Source: TC-15 sp034437275
Lineage (GTDB): Bacteria; Chloroflexota; Anaerolineae; Aggregatilineales; Aggregatilineaceae
Direction of reading: 5' to 3'
DNA length: 15,618 nt
Assembly: GCA_034437275.1 (NCBI GenBank)
Contig: DAOTUD010000051.1
Span: forward strand, 1-15,618
This document shows, piece by piece, positions 7,260-13,417 of the stretch. Below the pieces are notes generated by a model that did not search any database, was not told the DNA's origin, and saw nothing but the letters and a program-made list of their open reading frames with translations. The number at the start of each line of letters is the position of its first letter. The first letter of the stretch is position 1. The position numbers and the translations under genes are program-made.

Positions 7260-7284
7260 AAAAAACCACCGCGCGCGGCGGTGG
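7260..7284 (-). terminator. Rho-independent terminator of the arsenic operon
   Basis: Stem CCACCGC/GCGGTGG (7266-7272 with 7278-7284) and loop GCGCG, followed on the minus strand by six T residues (7260-7265). It lies 33 bp past the acr3 stop codon. The same sequence recurs exactly at 9485-9515. Confidence 0.9.
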
Positions 7285-7317
7285 CTCCAAGTGGCCGGGG
7301 GTACTGTTCAGTCGTTA

Positions 7318-8439
7318 TCAGTCGCCAAGCGCCACCGTTTCGGCTTCCGGCACGGTGGGATCGCCGGAATAGAAACGCCGCCCCAGCCACAGTGCGACAT
7401 ACACCAGGCCGATCAACACCGGGACCTCGATCAGCGGACCGACCACCGTCGCCAATGCTTCCCCGGACGTGATGCCGAATGCGCCCACTGCGACAGCAAT
7501 CGCCAGTTCAAAGTTATTGCTGGCAGCGGTAAAGGACAGTGTCGCTGATTCGTCATAGCGGAAGTTCATCCGGCGCGAAATATAGAAACTGATGGCGAAC
7601 ATCAGCCCGAAATAAACAAGCAGCGGCAGCGAAATACGCAGCACATCGACCGGCTTATCGACGATTTTTTCGCCCTGCATACTGAACATCACAACGACGG
7701 TAAACAGCAGCCCGATGATCGCGGTGCGACCCAGGCGCGGCGCAAACTCGCCATCGTACCATTCAACACCCCGACGGGTGATCAGCGCGACGCGCGTCAC
7801 GATCCCGGCGGCCAGCGGAATGCCGAGGAAGATCAGCACACTTTTGGCAATCTCACCCATACTCACGCCGACTTCCGCCGTATCCGCGCCCAGTAGATCG
7901 GGGATCAGGGTCAGATACAGATAGGCCAGAGGGCTGTACATGACGATCTGGAAAACAGAATTCATGGCGACCAGCCCCGCAGCATCTTCGTTATTCCCCC
8001 CGGCCAGCATGTTCCAGATCAGCACCATGGCGATGCAGCGTGCCAGCCCAACGATGATCAGGCCGGTGCGATATTCGGGATAGTCCGCCAGGAACAGCCA
8101 TGCCAGCGCAAACATCAACGCCGGGCCAATCAGCCAGTTTTGCACGATCGAAACGCCAAACAGCCGCCATTGACCGCGCAGTTTGCCCAGTTCTTCATAC
8201 TTCACCTTCGCCAACACCGGGTACATCATCCACAACAGGCCAACTGCGATCGGGAATGACACCGTATCGATCCGCAGCGAGTCGAAGACATCCTGAATAC
8301 CCGGGAAGATCGCGCCGAAGATGACGCCAGCCGCCATCGCCAGGACAATCCACACGGGCAGAAAACGGTCAAGCAGTGACATCCGTTGGAAGATGGCCCC
8401 GGTTTTGGCAGCAGTCGTCGTTTTAGTCTTGATGGTCAT
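7318..8439 (-). CDS. acr3: Arsenite efflux transporter, ACR3 family
   Basis: A 373-residue inner-membrane carrier of the Acr3/BART superfamily, which expels As(III) using the proton gradient. It has about ten hydrophobic segments starting at residue 27. The family's signature GLARCIAMVLIWN (131-143) holds the conserved cysteine (Cys135) needed for arsenite transport, and the conserved glutamate lies in GPLIEVPVLIG (Glu338). TAASNNFELAIAVAVGAFG (304-322) is also typical Acr3 wording. Length is normal for the family. The ATG at 8439 follows an AAGGAG site; an in-frame upstream start exists but lacks one. It is the last gene of the arsR-arsC-acr3 operon, 42 bp after arsC, and a terminator follows it. 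It is an Acr3 type, not the unrelated ArsB type. Confidence 0.97.
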   Translation of the reverse strand: MTIKTKTTTAAKTGAIFQRMSLLDRFLPVWIVLAMAAGVIFGAIFPGIQDVFDSLRIDTVSFPIAVGLLWMMYPVLAKVKYEELGKLRGQWRLFGVSIVQNWLIGPALMFALAWLFLADYPEYRTGLIIVGLARCIAMVLIWNMLAGGNNEDAAGLVAMNSVFQIVMYSPLAYLYLTLIPDLLGADTAEVGVSMGEIAKSVLIFLGIPLAAGIVTRVALITRRGVEWYDGEFAPRLGRTAIIGLLFTVVVMFSMQGEKIVDKPVDVLRISLPLLVYFGLMFAISFYISRRMNFRYDESATLSFTAASNNFELAIAVAVGAFGITSGEALATVVGPLIEVPVLIGLVYVALWLGRRFYSGDPTVPEAETVALGD

Positions 8440-8481
8440 GATGAATTCTCCTTGGTTGTATGCATAAGTTATCCACACCCG

Positions 8482-8967
8482 CTACTGCGCCGAGTCTGGC
8501 GCGTCATGCTGGGCCAACCAGGCCGTAATGCGCTCGTCGTTCTGCTGAATGTCCGCCAGCCAGGTTTTCAGATCGGCGTGGATCACGTCGCGTACTGCTC
8601 GAAACTTGGCCAGCGTATCCTCTTCTGTGCCCGAAAACTGGGCCGGATCGTCATACGGCCAATGCAGCTTGGTGCTGTAGCCCAGGAACGTGGTCGGGCA
8701 GTTCTCCTCGGCGTGGTGGCACACCGTCACCAGGAAGTGAAACGACTCCTGGCCCATGTACTCGCGGACGCTCTTGGAGCGCTGGTCGCTGATGTCGATC
8801 CCAATTTCATCCATCACACGAATCGTGTATGGATTCACCTCTTTCGGCTCAAGACCGGCGCTGTACGGCTCCAGCCAATCCCCGGCATAGTGGCGAACAA
8901 ACGCTTCGGCCATCTGGCTGCGGGCCGAATTCCCCGTGCACAAAAACAGAACCTTTGGTTTCCGCAT
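8482..8967 (-). CDS. arsC: Arsenate reductase, thioredoxin-coupled (LMW-PTPase-like)
   Basis: A 161-residue cytoplasmic enzyme reducing As(V) to As(III), which Acr3 then exports. It belongs to the low-molecular-weight phosphatase-like ArsC family. The P-loop is C10-TGNSA-R16-S. The two further redox cysteines of the thioredoxin-dependent mechanism lie in TVCHHAEENC (Cys83 and Cys90; 82 and 89 in the S. aureus enzyme), and the acid/base DDP segment is at 106-108. All catalytic residues of the family are present, so it should be active. The ATG at 8967 is chosen because AGGAGG lies 7 nt upstream; it also puts the first cysteine at position 10, as in characterised relatives. It is the middle gene of the operon, 82 bp after arsR, with an inverted repeat in that gap. 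Confidence 0.96.
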   Translation of the reverse strand: MRKPKVLFLCTGNSARSQMAEAFVRHYAGDWLEPYSAGLEPKEVNPYTIRVMDEIGIDISDQRSKSVREYMGQESFHFLVTVCHHAEENCPTTFLGYSTKLHWPYDDPAQFSGTEEDTLAKFRAVRDVIHADLKTWLADIQQNDERITAWLAQHDAPDSAQ

Positions 8968-8988
8968 GTACAATCCTCCTGCATCCTT

Positions 8989-9010
8989 TATATAGAGAGT
9001 TATCTATATA
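8989..9010. promoter_or_regulatory. Inverted repeat between arsR and arsC, possible second ArsR site
   Basis: Perfect 8-bp arms TATATAGA and TCTATATA around a 6-bp spacer, in an AT-rich patch between arsR and arsC. The arm core TATATAG is also at the centre of the palindrome in the ars promoter, so this may be a second ArsR operator controlling an internal start, or an mRNA hairpin that sets the arsR to arsC-acr3 ratio. Confidence 0.45.
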
Positions 9011-9049
9011 TCAAGCCTAAAAAAGCATGCCCGAACGCACGCCACCTGC

Positions 9050-9412
9050 TCACCTGCTCTGGAGTGTGTTGAGCAACTCGCGCAGTGGTTCGAGCACCCT
9101 GGGTATGAGGGTGTAATGCACCCACAGTCCACGCTGCTCGAAGCTAACTATCCCGGCCTCACGCAATACCTTGAGGTGGTGCGAGATGGTGGGCTGTGTC
9201 AAGTCGAAGTGCCCTTCGATGTCGCACACGCACACCTCACCGCTGTAGCGGCTGAGCAGTTCCACGATTTGAAGGCGCACTGGATGACCAAGCACTTTGG
9301 CCAGCCCGGCAAGCCGTTGTGCTTGCTCGTTGGACAGGCGCAGTTCGGTCTGGCGTGTAGCACAGGTCGTACCGCTAACAAGCGATTCCGGTGCAGAATG
9401 GTTGGCTGGCAT
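9050..9412 (-). CDS. arsR: ArsR-family As(III)-responsive repressor
   Basis: A 120-residue winged-helix SmtB/ArsR repressor that releases DNA when it binds As(III). The helix-turn-helix reads FDLTQPTISHHLKVLREAGI (69-88), and the wing follows (VSFEQRGLWVHYTL). The metalloid site matches the classical ArsR type, with Cys61 and Cys63 in EVCVCDIE at the start of the recognition region. A further cysteine (Cys17) in the N-terminal tail could serve as a third ligand. The start has an AAAGGA site 6 nt before it. It is the first gene of the operon, so it should repress itself together with arsC and acr3; a near-perfect palindrome sits in the promoter upstream. Confidence 0.96.
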   Translation of the reverse strand: MPANHSAPESLVSGTTCATRQTELRLSNEQAQRLAGLAKVLGHPVRLQIVELLSRYSGEVCVCDIEGHFDLTQPTISHHLKVLREAGIVSFEQRGLWVHYTLIPRVLEPLRELLNTLQSR

Positions 9413-9442
9413 ACAGTATCCTTTGTTTACGTGTACATCCAG

Positions 9443-9471
9443 ATGGTAGCAACTATATAGATGCTTGTCAA
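9443..9471 (-). promoter_or_regulatory. ars operon promoter with ArsR operator in the spacer
   Basis: On the minus strand a perfect TTGACA (9471-9466) and TACCAT (9448-9443) stand 17 bp apart. The spacer, including one base of the -10 box, is the near-palindrome AGCATCTATATAGTTGCT (9448-9465, two mismatching pairs across the centre). An ArsR dimer bound here would block RNA polymerase directly. The start codon lies 30 bases downstream of the -10 box. Confidence 0.7.
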
Positions 9472-9485
9472 TATACTAAGGCATC

Positions 9486-9510
9486 AAAAAACCACCGCGC
9501 GCGGCGGTGG
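9486..9510 (-). terminator. Rho-independent terminator, exact copy of the ars terminator
   Basis: Stem CCACCGC/GCGGTGG (9492-9498 with 9504-9510), loop GCGCG, then six T residues on the minus strand. It ends the transcript of the gene at 9534-9890 and shields the ars promoter from read-through. Thirty-one bases (9485-9515) are identical to 7259-7289. Confidence 0.88.
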
Positions 9511-9533
9511 CTCCAGCGTTGGGATAAGCTGGG

Positions 9534-9890
9534 TTAACTTTGCTCGGACTGTGGCCCGGCGTTGTCTTGCGCCGGGTCGAAGGTATCTTCACGCTGCCCG
9601 TCGGTCACGCTGCGATCCTGGCGTTGCTCGGTCGCAGCGCTGCGCGGGTGGATGCGCGGCAGATCGTCGTTTTCGGTGCCGGTCCGCCGCAGCGCCGACT
9701 GCTGCCGTACTTCGCGGCCTTCGTCGGGCACCTGCACTGCCGACAGTTCCAACGTGCGGCGGCGCTGATCGCGGTCGGGATCGATGCCCGGCATTTCGCC
9801 ATCCGGGACCGGCCCGCTGTGCGCCTCGGCTTCGATGTGGTCTGGCCCGGCGTGTTCGCCTGGACCGGGGAACTCAGGATGTTCAGCCAC
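9534..9890 (-). CDS. Small hydrophilic, probably disordered protein of unknown function
   Basis: A 118-residue protein with no hydrophobic segment, no cysteine and a very high content of Asp, Glu, Arg, Gln and Pro. It begins with a GTG: VAEHPEFPGPGEHAGPDHIE. It is probably intrinsically disordered; I recognise no family. Support for its being real: an AAGGAG site 8 nt before the GTG, consistently G/C-ending codons on this strand, and a correctly oriented terminator 24 bp after its stop. An in-frame upstream extension to 9947 or 9959 runs through AT-rich sequence without a ribosome site, so I prefer the GTG. An overlapping plus-strand frame (9540-10010) lacks a ribosome site and terminator. 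Its position next to the ars operon does not by itself imply a role in arsenic resistance. Confidence 0.62.
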   Translation of the reverse strand: MAEHPEFPGPGEHAGPDHIEAEAHSGPVPDGEMPGIDPDRDQRRRTLELSAVQVPDEGREVRQQSALRRTGTENDDLPRIHPRSAATEQRQDRSVTDGQREDTFDPAQDNAGPQSEQS

Positions 9891-10011
9891 GCTGCAAACT
9901 CCTTCTTGCCAGTTCTTTACGCTTTTTATTGTGACGCGCTTCGTCATAAATTTCAACATCTCGGCAGTACTATTCAGGGCGATTTTATACTTTTTTTAGT
10001 TTCCTGTTAGC

Positions 10012-10047
10012 ATACGGTTTATTTTGGCGCTTTTTCGCCTGCCGTAT
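10012..10047. repeat. Nested inverted repeat downstream of the paralogue pair
   Basis: Outer arms ATACGG/CCGTAT (10012-10017 with 10042-10047) enclose inner arms GGCG/CGCC (10026-10029 with 10036-10039). It lies about 20 bp past the stop codon at 10068 and may end that transcript, but on the minus strand there is no T-run. Confidence 0.35.
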
Positions 10048-10067
10048 CCCGCTAAAATAGCCCGTCG

Positions 10068-10925
10068 TCAGCCGAGCTGCTGCTTGCGCCCGGCGCGCAG
10101 GTCCAGCGGCACGCCCGTTTTTTCGTGGATGGTTTCGGCCCAGCGATCAGCATCGCGCACCAAAAAGCCGGCAACGTCCGGCTGCCCTTCCCCGTCCTGG
10201 TACTCGACGCGCAGTAGATTTTCGGAAAACGGGTACAACTCACTGGCCAGCCCCTTCGTATACGCCGCCACCGCCGTGATCTGCGCCAGCGGCAGCGCCT
10301 CGCCACCACCCACCAGCAGCCGGTCCGGAGCCAGATACAGCTCGATGTCGCGCTGCTGGTGCCACTGGCCGTGTACGTCCTGGTGCAGCGTGGTGGCCGG
10401 CATCGGGCCGAAGTCCTCGCGCGCCAGGCTTTCGTCGCGCAGCGGCAGCCCGGTGTGCGCGCTCAACGCGGCAGCCAGCGCGTCCGGCGGCGTGGAAAAA
10501 TACTGCTTGGGGCCATCCGTCAGGTAAACCAACACGCGCCACGCATTGTGCCGCAGGCAGTGCACCACCAGCGCGCGCCGCGTGACGGTCCGCCGCCCGG
10601 ACGGCACGCGCACGTCCCGGAAGCCGACCCAACGAATATCGTCGTATGGGATGCGGATATCGTGGGTGGACTTGCGCATCCCGGTGAAGATCAACTGCGC
10701 GTCGGCCAGCCCCAGCGCCCCGACGGCGTAGTTGGCGTAGATGTTGCGGCGCTGCGGCCACGTCGCGTAACAGGCCGCCCCAACCGGCGCAAAGTCGATC
10801 TGCTCGCGCTGCCGCCGCCATGCGCTGAGCGTGCAGCGCACAAAAGCACGCTGGCTCCACCATTCCCAGCCCAGGTACGCGATCACCCCGCCGAACAGCA
10901 GCAGCATGAAGACCAGGATTTCCAC
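10068..10925 (-). CDS. Membrane-anchored protein, possible double PH/GRAM-like; tandem paralogue 2
   Basis: A 285-residue protein with one N-terminal membrane helix (about 3-20, VFMLLLFGGVIAYLGW) and a soluble remainder. The soluble part seems to hold two similar beta-rich units: GALGLADAQLIFTGMRKSTH with PYDDIRWVGF, and DIELYLAPDRLLVGGGEALPL with AQITAVAAY. The pattern 'L-x-L-x-x-x-x-L-x-F, then polar strand, then I-x-x-V' suggests PH/GRAM-like domains, but this is inference. The conserved centre is REDFGPMPATTLHQDVHGQW, shared with its neighbour. The C-terminus ends in RAGRKQQLG. It starts at a GTG with GGAGG 6 nt upstream. It lies 88 bp after the paralogue on the same strand, probably in one transcript, although a hairpin (10959-10990) lies between them. 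No enzymatic motif is visible; a membrane-tethered adaptor is a possibility. Confidence 0.7.
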   Translation of the reverse strand: MEILVFMLLLFGGVIAYLGWEWWSQRAFVRCTLSAWRRQREQIDFAPVGAACYATWPQRRNIYANYAVGALGLADAQLIFTGMRKSTHDIRIPYDDIRWVGFRDVRVPSGRRTVTRRALVVHCLRHNAWRVLVYLTDGPKQYFSTPPDALAAALSAHTGLPLRDESLAREDFGPMPATTLHQDVHGQWHQQRDIELYLAPDRLLVGGGEALPLAQITAVAAYTKGLASELYPFSENLLRVEYQDGEGQPDVAGFLVRDADRWAETIHEKTGVPLDLRAGRKQQLG

Positions 10926-10958
10926 AAGGTACCTCCGGCTCTATCCTACCATCGGAAT

Positions 10959-10990
10959 CCGGGTTGTCATCTGGGCGTCAGACAACCGGG
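10959..10990. repeat. Stem-loop between the tandem paralogues
   Basis: CCGGGTTGTC (10959-10968) pairs with GACAACCGGG (10981-10990) at nine of ten positions around a 12-nt loop. There is no T-run. It could reduce read-through from the first paralogue into the second or protect mRNA. Confidence 0.4.
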
Positions 10991-11013
10991 AGGATTGTCA
11001 GGTGGCGGGCGGT

Positions 11014-11829
11014 TCAGGATGATTTGTGCTTGCGTCCGGCGTGCACGGCGATCGGGGCAGCGGTGCGGCTGTTGATCGCGTCGGCCCAGGCTTTCGCCGC
11101 GCGCACCGCAAAGCCGACCACCGCCGGCTCGTCGTCACCGGGCGGGGTGTAGGTGATGCGCAGCAGGTCGGCGCTGCGGTCGGGCTGCGTGTAGACGTCC
11201 AGCCGCGCAATGGTGCCCAGCATGATGGGCTGCCCCCAGTCGAACAGCAGCCGGTCCGGGGCCAGATACAGCGCGTCCTCGCGGTCGGGCGTCCACTCGC
11301 CGTAAATGTCCTGGAACAGGCGCGTGGCCGGGGCCGGGCCGAAGTCCTCGCGCTCCTCGCCGCGATCGCGCAGCGGCAGGTCGCACTCGCGGCTAAGCAC
11401 CTGCCCGAATTCGTGCGGATCGTCCAGTGTGTAGCTGAAGACCTGCCAGCCGCCGGGTCGCTCGGCGTGGACGATCAGCGCGCGGGTGGTCGTGTAACGC
11501 CGCACCGCGATCAGGCGCAGCCCGATCCAGCGCACCTGGGCAAACGGCACGCTGGTGTCGTAGGTGCTGCGGCGCTGCCCGTCGAAGACCAGCTTGCCGC
11601 CGGTCAGGCCCAACGCCCCAGCCTCGCCGCCGCGTGTATAGACGCGCCGGGGCCGGGTGCCGTAGCACACCGCGCCGACCGGCCCGTAGTGGACTAACTG
11701 CGCGCTGCGCACCCATTCGGTCCGCACCCGGTTGACGTGATCGCGCTGGCCGCGCCGTGCCCACCACGTCGCCCCGATCCCGCTCAGCCCGAGCGCGCTC
11801 ATTAGTGCCAGCAAAAATTCAGGTGTCAT
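11014..11829 (-). CDS. Membrane-anchored protein, possible double PH/GRAM-like; tandem paralogue 1
   Basis: A 271-residue protein with the same plan as its neighbour at 10068: a membrane helix at about 4-24 (EFLLALMSALGLSGIGATWW), then two beta-rich units and a C-terminal AGRK tail. Shared blocks are PVGA(A/V)CY, GALGL(A/T)xx(Q/K)L(I/V)F, RxSTxD, REDFGP(M/A)PATxLxQDxxGxW and LYLAPDRLL. The spread of similarity over the whole length shows a gene duplication followed by strong divergence. I do not recognise the family. No clear Shine-Dalgarno site precedes the ATG at 11829 (upstream is AACGACACGATT), so translation may be leaderless or weak. A 19-bp inverted repeat lies 42 bp upstream. Confidence 0.7.
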   Translation of the reverse strand: MTPEFLLALMSALGLSGIGATWWARRGQRDHVNRVRTEWVRSAQLVHYGPVGAVCYGTRPRRVYTRGGEAGALGLTGGKLVFDGQRRSTYDTSVPFAQVRWIGLRLIAVRRYTTTRALIVHAERPGGWQVFSYTLDDPHEFGQVLSRECDLPLRDRGEEREDFGPAPATRLFQDIYGEWTPDREDALYLAPDRLLFDWGQPIMLGTIARLDVYTQPDRSADLLRITYTPPGDDEPAVVGFAVRAAKAWADAINSRTAAPIAVHAGRKHKSS

Positions 11830-11870
11830 AATCGTGTCGTTTTCGCGTTGTGTTCAAAATATGAGTACCG

Positions 11871-11889
11871 TATCCGTGTGAGACGGATA
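11871..11889. promoter_or_regulatory. Inverted repeat upstream of the paralogue pair
   Basis: Perfect 7-bp arms TATCCGT and ACGGATA around 5 bp, located 42 bp before the ATG at 11829. Size and position fit a binding site for a dimeric regulator of the tandem pair; no regulator is known. Confidence 0.4.
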
Positions 11890-11996
11890 GAATGTGTGCC
11901 AGAGCATCCTGGTTTGTTGTGTCCCCGGTCGCTCCCAGGGTGAAGTATCACTGCATGTGGGTAGTGTATCGAACTCGGTTGAAACTCGCGTGTTTA

Positions 11997-12020
11997 CCCC
12001 TCCCCGCACGCGGAGAGAGG
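11997..12020. repeat. REP-like GC-rich hairpin
   Basis: CCCCTCC-CCGC-AC-GCGG-AGAGAGG folds into a hairpin with a 2-nt loop and a C/A mismatch in the stem. It is the same architecture as the elements at 12040, 13521 and 15317. Confidence 0.55.
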
Positions 12021-12039
12021 CTTAACCGCGCACTTACTC

Positions 12040-12069
12040 CCCCCTTTCCCCGTAAACGGAGAAAGGGGG
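12040..12069. repeat. REP-like GC-rich hairpin
   Basis: CCCCCTTTC pairs with GAAAGGGGG, then after a C/A mismatch CCGT pairs with ACGG around the loop AA. It shares the exact 16-mer TCCCCGTAAACGGAGA with the element at 15317-15338. Confidence 0.75.
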
Positions 12070-12186
12070 CCGGGGGGATAGGGGTAAAATCCAGGCCGAT
12101 CACGCAAGTTATCAGAGTTAATGCAAGAAACAACGGTCGTTTGAATTTCAACCGACAAAGATACTCAACCCTGCACATGCCCTGCT

Positions 12187-12214
12187 TTGCCTACCTACCA
12201 GCCTATGATACAAT
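12187..12214 (+). promoter_or_regulatory. Promoter of the Met-rich lipoprotein gene
   Basis: TTGCCT (12187-12192) and TACAAT (12209-12214) lie 16 bp apart. The predicted start of transcription, about 12221, coincides with the first base of a strong stem-loop. Confidence 0.5.
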
Positions 12215-12220
12215 GGGCGT

Positions 12221-12252
12221 GCTGGCGATGCGAACTCTGGTTCGCTGCCAGC
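12221..12252 (+). promoter_or_regulatory. Predicted 5' stem-loop of the lipoprotein mRNA
   Basis: GCTGGC and GCGAAC pair with GTTCGC and GCCAGC around the loop TCTG, with GAT opposite T as a bulge. The hairpin sits at the predicted mRNA 5' end, 42 nt before the ribosome binding site, so it more likely stabilises the mRNA or binds a factor than blocks translation. Confidence 0.5.
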
Positions 12253-12306
12253 AGCAATCGCTTGATATCACAAACTTATTGAATACATGTAAGGGAGATA
12301 CGTACA

Positions 12307-13329
12307 ATGCGAAAATGGCTACTCGTCCCGATGGTGGTCGTCATGTTGGCCGCCCCGATGTTGGCTTGCGGATTCCCCCTGCCTACCGGAACCCAGACAG
12401 CCGCCCCCGCGAAAATCGTATGCGCCGATGCCGAACCGGCAGAAAGCTGCCAGCTCCGCCAGGATGCCTACGAGTTGATGAACAACGTCGAATCGGTCAG
12501 CGTGCCCGACCTGGCGATGAGCCTGAACATGGATGACGGCACGCAGGTGGTCGAAATGACCGTCACCGGCTCGTTCGACTACGTGGTCACCGACTCGGAT
12601 GAAGGGCTGGGCGCAGACGTCCACCTCGTGATGGACGAGGCGGTCATGACCTCCGAAGGCACCACCGAAACCTTCGAGAACGCCGAAGTGATCGTGATCG
12701 GCAACCAGGTCTACACCAGCGAAGACGGCGGCGAGACGTGGGAGGTCCAGGAGATGGACGAAGACACGCTGCTGGGCCTGGGCATGATCCTGGGGCTGAG
12801 TGGAGCGACAGGCGGCGAACTCAACCTGTTTACCGAGCCGACGGTGTTCAGCGTGTCGGCGCTGGATGACGTGCAGTACGACGGCAAGACGCTCAAGGCG
12901 CAGCAACTCCAGATCAACCTGACCGACCTGCTGCTCTCCGAACAGGCGCTCACCAACCTGATGGGCAGCGGCATGATGGCATCCGACGATCTGGGTATGG
13001 GCGATGCGGCGGGCGACATGGACCCCGGCGAGATGGCGATGATGGCCGGGATGATGCTGCCCTTCCTGGAAGGGACCGACTTCGTCACCACGCTGCACAT
13101 CAACCCCGATGACGGCTATATCTATTACGTCGAAGACAACTACGTGTTCCAGATGGACATGAGCGCCATGGACCCGGACGCCGGCATGATGGTGCTCTCC
13201 TACGAACTCGCCGGCCACCTCACCCAGCACAACCAGGTGGGCGAGATCGTGGCTCCGGAAGGCGCGGTTGAGGGCGAAGGCGGCCTGTTCGACGACAGCG
13301 GCCTGGGCGACAGCCTGTTCGGCGGCTAA
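12307..13329 (+). CDS. Lipoprotein, LppX/LprG- or LolA-like fold suspected
   Basis: A 340-residue lipoprotein with lipobox PMLAC (Cys21). The mature part starts with a short helix (QLRQDAYELMNNVESVSV), then a long run of beta strands (MSLNMDDGTQVVEMTVTGSFDYVV, ADVHLVMDEAVM, EVIVIGNQVYTSEDGGETW). The phrase 'GNQVYTSEDGGETWE' resembles LppX/LprG-like or DUF6612-type lipoproteins with a half-barrel that holds a lipid; this is a fold-level guess. Residues about 222-251 are strikingly Met- and Asp-rich (nine Met in 30 residues, GMMASDDLGMGDAAG onward). The C-terminus is acidic and glycine-rich and has no anchor. The start has GGGAGA before it. It has its own promoter, a 5' hairpin and a terminator, so it is probably a single-gene unit. 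Confidence 0.82.
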   Translation: MRKWLLVPMVVVMLAAPMLACGFPLPTGTQTAAPAKIVCADAEPAESCQLRQDAYELMNNVESVSVPDLAMSLNMDDGTQVVEMTVTGSFDYVVTDSDEGLGADVHLVMDEAVMTSEGTTETFENAEVIVIGNQVYTSEDGGETWEVQEMDEDTLLGLGMILGLSGATGGELNLFTEPTVFSVSALDDVQYDGKTLKAQQLQINLTDLLLSEQALTNLMGSGMMASDDLGMGDAAGDMDPGEMAMMAGMMLPFLEGTDFVTTLHINPDDGYIYYVEDNYVFQMDMSAMDPDAGMMVLSYELAGHLTQHNQVGEIVAPEGAVEGEGGLFDDSGLGDSLFGG

Positions 13330-13388
13330 AGCGGACCACTCTCGCACGGCAGGGACGGGTATCCTGTTCCCTACGTTCGAACAATCCA

Positions 13389-13417
13389 CCGGGCCGATCC
13401 GTGAGGGATCGGCCCGG
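13389..13417. terminator. Strong terminator hairpin after the lipoprotein gene
   Basis: Perfect 12-bp arms CCGGGCCGATCC and GGATCGGCCCGG with a 5-nt loop GTGAG. A moderately T-rich tail (CGTGTTGTT) follows on the plus strand. It lies 59 bp past the lipoprotein stop codon. It would also serve a minus-strand gene ending at 13441, of which only a tail may remain. Confidence 0.65.

Larger units (their letters stand above)
11830..12186. other. Gene-free stretch with repeats and a possible operator
   Basis: No convincing gene is present between the divergent paralogue and lipoprotein genes. The stretch holds an inverted repeat near the start of the paralogue gene (11871-11889) and two REP-like hairpins (11997-12020 and 12040-12069). 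Open frames across it are short, lack ribosome sites and cross the palindromes. Confidence 0.7.

Noticed and set aside
7260..9515. The duplicated 31-mer as transposon ends
   Set aside because: The copies are direct, not inverted; each works as a terminator in the same orientation, and no transposase lies between them.
9540..10010. Plus-strand open frame opposite the small disordered protein
   Set aside because: It has no ribosome site, runs through AT-rich upstream sequence, and the terminator is oriented for the minus strand.
12319..13389. Minus-strand open frame opposite the Met-rich lipoprotein
   Set aside because: It runs through the terminator hairpin, has biased antisense composition (His, Val, Gln) and no recognisable domain.
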